A stretch of 43,094 nt of DNA from an uncultured Eubacteriales bacterium (GTDB taxonomy: Bacteria > Bacillota > Clostridia > Christensenellales > CAG-138): assembly GCA_902789675.1 (NCBI GenBank), contig CADAPG010000025.1, positions 1 to 43,094 on the forward strand. Reading direction: 5' to 3'. The notes beneath the pieces were generated by a model, which ran no database searches, had not been told where the DNA came from, and worked only from the letters and a program-made list of their open reading frames with translations. Shown in pieces: positions 41,964-43,094 of the stretch. The translations under genes were made by a program, and so were the position numbers. Numbering within the stretch: the stretch's first letter is position 1; each line of letters opens with the position of its first letter.

Positions 41964-42620
41964 TTATTCAAACAAATAGCGGTACAGCGCATCCGGCGTG
42001 TCGAAATACAGCGGGCAGTTCTCCACGAGATACGCCCGGATCTCCGGAATGTCGTACGCCCAGCCCGCCGCCGCAAACGGCACGCCCCGGGTCTTTGCCA
42101 TGTCATAGCCCGGCTTCAGATCGTCGACCATCAGAAGGTCCTCCGGCTTTAGGTCGAGAATGCGCATGATCTCGTCAAGCGCGTAGGGATTCGGCTTTCT
42201 GAGCTCGCGCGGCAGCTCCCATCCGTACACAAGCGTCGGTTCTGGCAGCCCGTTCGCCTCGTAATCGCGCAGAATGTTGTGTTTGAACGAATGCGACGCC
42301 ACGCACACGGTTCCGCCGCGCGCGATCTGCTCGCGGATGATCCGCGCCACGCCCGGGAAAACCTCCGGCACGTGATCCTTGACATACGCCTGCCAGATCT
42401 CGAGCTCGCGGGCAAGCTCCTCCGGCGTAAAGTGCAGCACGTCCTCGCAGTACGGCAGAAAGCCCGGATCGAAATTGATGCGGAAATACGTGTCGACGTC
42501 CATCGTCATGCCGGGACGCAGTTCTTCCAAAGCGACAAGGAACGACGGATGATGCACGTGCTTTGTGCTGTTCATCACGGTGTCGTCGTGGTCAAGCACC
42601 AGACATTTGTATTTCAGCAT
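41964..42620 (-). CDS. HAD-superfamily hydrolase
   Basis: A 218-residue HAD phosphatase. Motif I is LDHDDTVMNS (nucleophile and acid/base Asp), motif II Ser in VCVASHS, motif III Lys in ELRKPNPYAL, and motif IV VDDLKPG. The helical cap lies between motif I and II (about 20-90). The general reaction is hydrolysis of a phosphomonoester; the physiological substrate cannot be read. Start at ATG 42620 (GGGGACGGAGC upstream). The first hydrophobic strand and LDHDDT replace the more usual DxDGT, with His after the first residue. Confidence 0.9.
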   Translation of the reverse strand: MLKYKCLVLDHDDTVMNSTKHVHHPSFLVALEELRPGMTMDVDTYFRINFDPGFLPYCEDVLHFTPEELARELEIWQAYVKDHVPEVFPGVARIIREQIARGGTVCVASHSFKHNILRDYEANGLPEPTLVYGWELPRELRKPNPYALDEIMRILDLKPEDLLMVDDLKPGYDMAKTRGVPFAAAGWAYDIPEIRAYLVENCPLYFDTPDALYRYLFE

Positions 42621-42650
42621 GCTCCGTCCCCTTTCCGCAAAGTTTTCCAA

Positions 42651-42679
42651 AGTATAACACAAAGCGGCTGCCGTTGCAA
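42651..42679 (-). promoter_or_regulatory. Promoter of the HAD gene
   Basis: Minus-strand -35 TTGCAA (42674-42679), 17-bp spacer, -10 TATACT (42651-42656), 31 bases before the start codon. Confidence 0.78.
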
Positions 42680-42739
42680 CTCCCGCATGCGTCGAAAACG
42701 CAATTCATGTACCTTGGCACAATTTATAACAATCCCTCA

Positions 42740-42900
42740 GTCAGCTGTCGCTGACAGCTCCCTTTACACAAGGGAGCCTCAAATCCTAAGATTCTCCTTT
42801 GGGAGAATCGACCTGAACGTGATCAAAGATCACACATCACTTGCGCGGAGCGCAAACATCACGCCGCAGGCACATCACGCGCCCGCAGGGCGCATATCGC
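42740..42900. repeat. Chain of consecutive small hairpins with ACATCAC linkers
   Basis: Seven hairpins in a row: GTCAGC/GCTGAC (42740-42755), GCTCCCTT/AAGGGAGC (42757-42777), GATTCTCC/GGAGAATC (42790-42809), GTGATC/GATCAC (42819-42833), TTGCGC/GCGCAA (42841-42855), GCC/GGC (42863-42871), GCGCCC/GGGCGC (42879-42893). The last four have different stems but three-base loops, and are separated by the exact heptamer ACATCAC (42834-42840, 42856-42862, 42872-42878), ending with a variant ATATCGC. The left part resembles an intergenic repeat I recall from gut Clostridia (CCCTCAGTC...AGCTCCCTT...AAGGGAGCC). No coding potential is seen. Confidence 0.75.
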
Positions 42901-42933
42901 TTTTTATCGCCGATTGCGGGATTGAAGATCTCT

Positions 42934-42966
42934 TTGTAGGGACGAGCATTGCTCGTCCGTTTTTAA
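42934..42966. repeat. TTGTAGGG palindromic intergenic repeat, copy 2
   Basis: TTGTAGGG head (42934-42941), then a perfect hairpin GGACGAGC/GCTCGTCC (42940-42947 with 42951-42958) and GTTTTTAA. The T tract makes it terminator-like on the plus strand. Same head as the copy at 19939; arms differ. Confidence 0.6.
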
Positions 42967-43094
42967 TCGGATCGGATGGGCAATGTCCATTCCTACCCGG
43001 GATGACACCGTATGGGGCGTCCTCCCGGTCGCCCTGCACCGCTATTTGGAATAAACGGATTGTCGGCGACGAAAAAAAGAGACACTCGTTTGAG
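42967..43094. other. Right-end intergenic sequence
   Basis: No gene is seen. It includes GGGGCGTCC (43014-43022), also found in the palindrome at 19849-19871, and further degenerate inverted repeats. It looks like decayed repeat sequence. Confidence 0.5.

Noticed and set aside
42819..42900. CRISPR-like array
   Set aside because: The repeated unit is only seven bases, the parts between are perfect hairpins of 9-15 bases, and no cas genes are in the window.

Overview
The window looks like a chromosomal segment of a low-to-mid GC Gram-positive bacterium of the class Clostridia (Bacillota), probably a gut-type lineage. This is inferred from the S10-spc-alpha ribosomal cluster in Firmicutes order with secY-adk-map-infA inside it, a small KOW-domain gene between map and infA, zinc-type S14 and S4, a phenylalanine T-box, a sortase locus, GGAGG ribosome binding sites throughout, and short palindromic intergenic repeats of a kind I associate with gut Clostridia. 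The exact genus cannot be read from the sequence.

Layout. 1-4.5 kb: an SRAP (YedK/HMCES-like) DNA-protection gene and a heterodimeric ABC exporter, with a divergent small HTH regulator. 4.9-7.5 kb: a WYL regulator behind an N-acyl-D-amino-acid deacylase gene whose 5' part is broken by a frame-changing deletion. 7.5-13.9 kb: a leftward T-box-controlled run pheS-pheT-nadE-iclR, followed 29 bp later by an Imm26-like immunity gene. 13.9-15.2 kb: infC-rpmI-rplT with an attenuator leader and a probable AUC start codon for infC. 15.3-17.5 kb: a three-gene sortase locus (membrane-anchored substrate, sortase, four-helix membrane protein). 17.6-19.7 kb: a DUF1294 membrane protein and, divergently, mgtE behind a roughly 210-nt leader with two overlapping small ORFs. 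19.7-23.8 kb: an AT-richer accessory island with two near-identical XRE regulators, each divergent from a different leftward gene (a zinc-ribbon membrane protein; an Ig-like lipoprotein) and each flanked by a pair of operator-like palindromes with identical spacing, plus a coiled-coil lipoprotein.

23.8-39.7 kb: the leftward ribosomal cluster from rpsJ to rplQ, about 31 genes tightly packed with stop/start overlaps at several joints, read from a promoter near 39.66 kb through a ~230-nt leader. pfkA is divergent from it. 40.8-42.7 kb: an unrecognised protein and a HAD hydrolase, apparently one transcript. The last ~350 bases hold a chain of small hairpins joined by a repeated heptamer, and a palindromic repeat.

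Most of the window is core translation, secretion and glycolysis machinery. The parts most worth a second look are the duplicated XRE/operator modules, the mgtE leader, the hairpin chain at the right end, the sortase triplet with a VPSRG-type tail, and the T-box run that extends beyond pheST.
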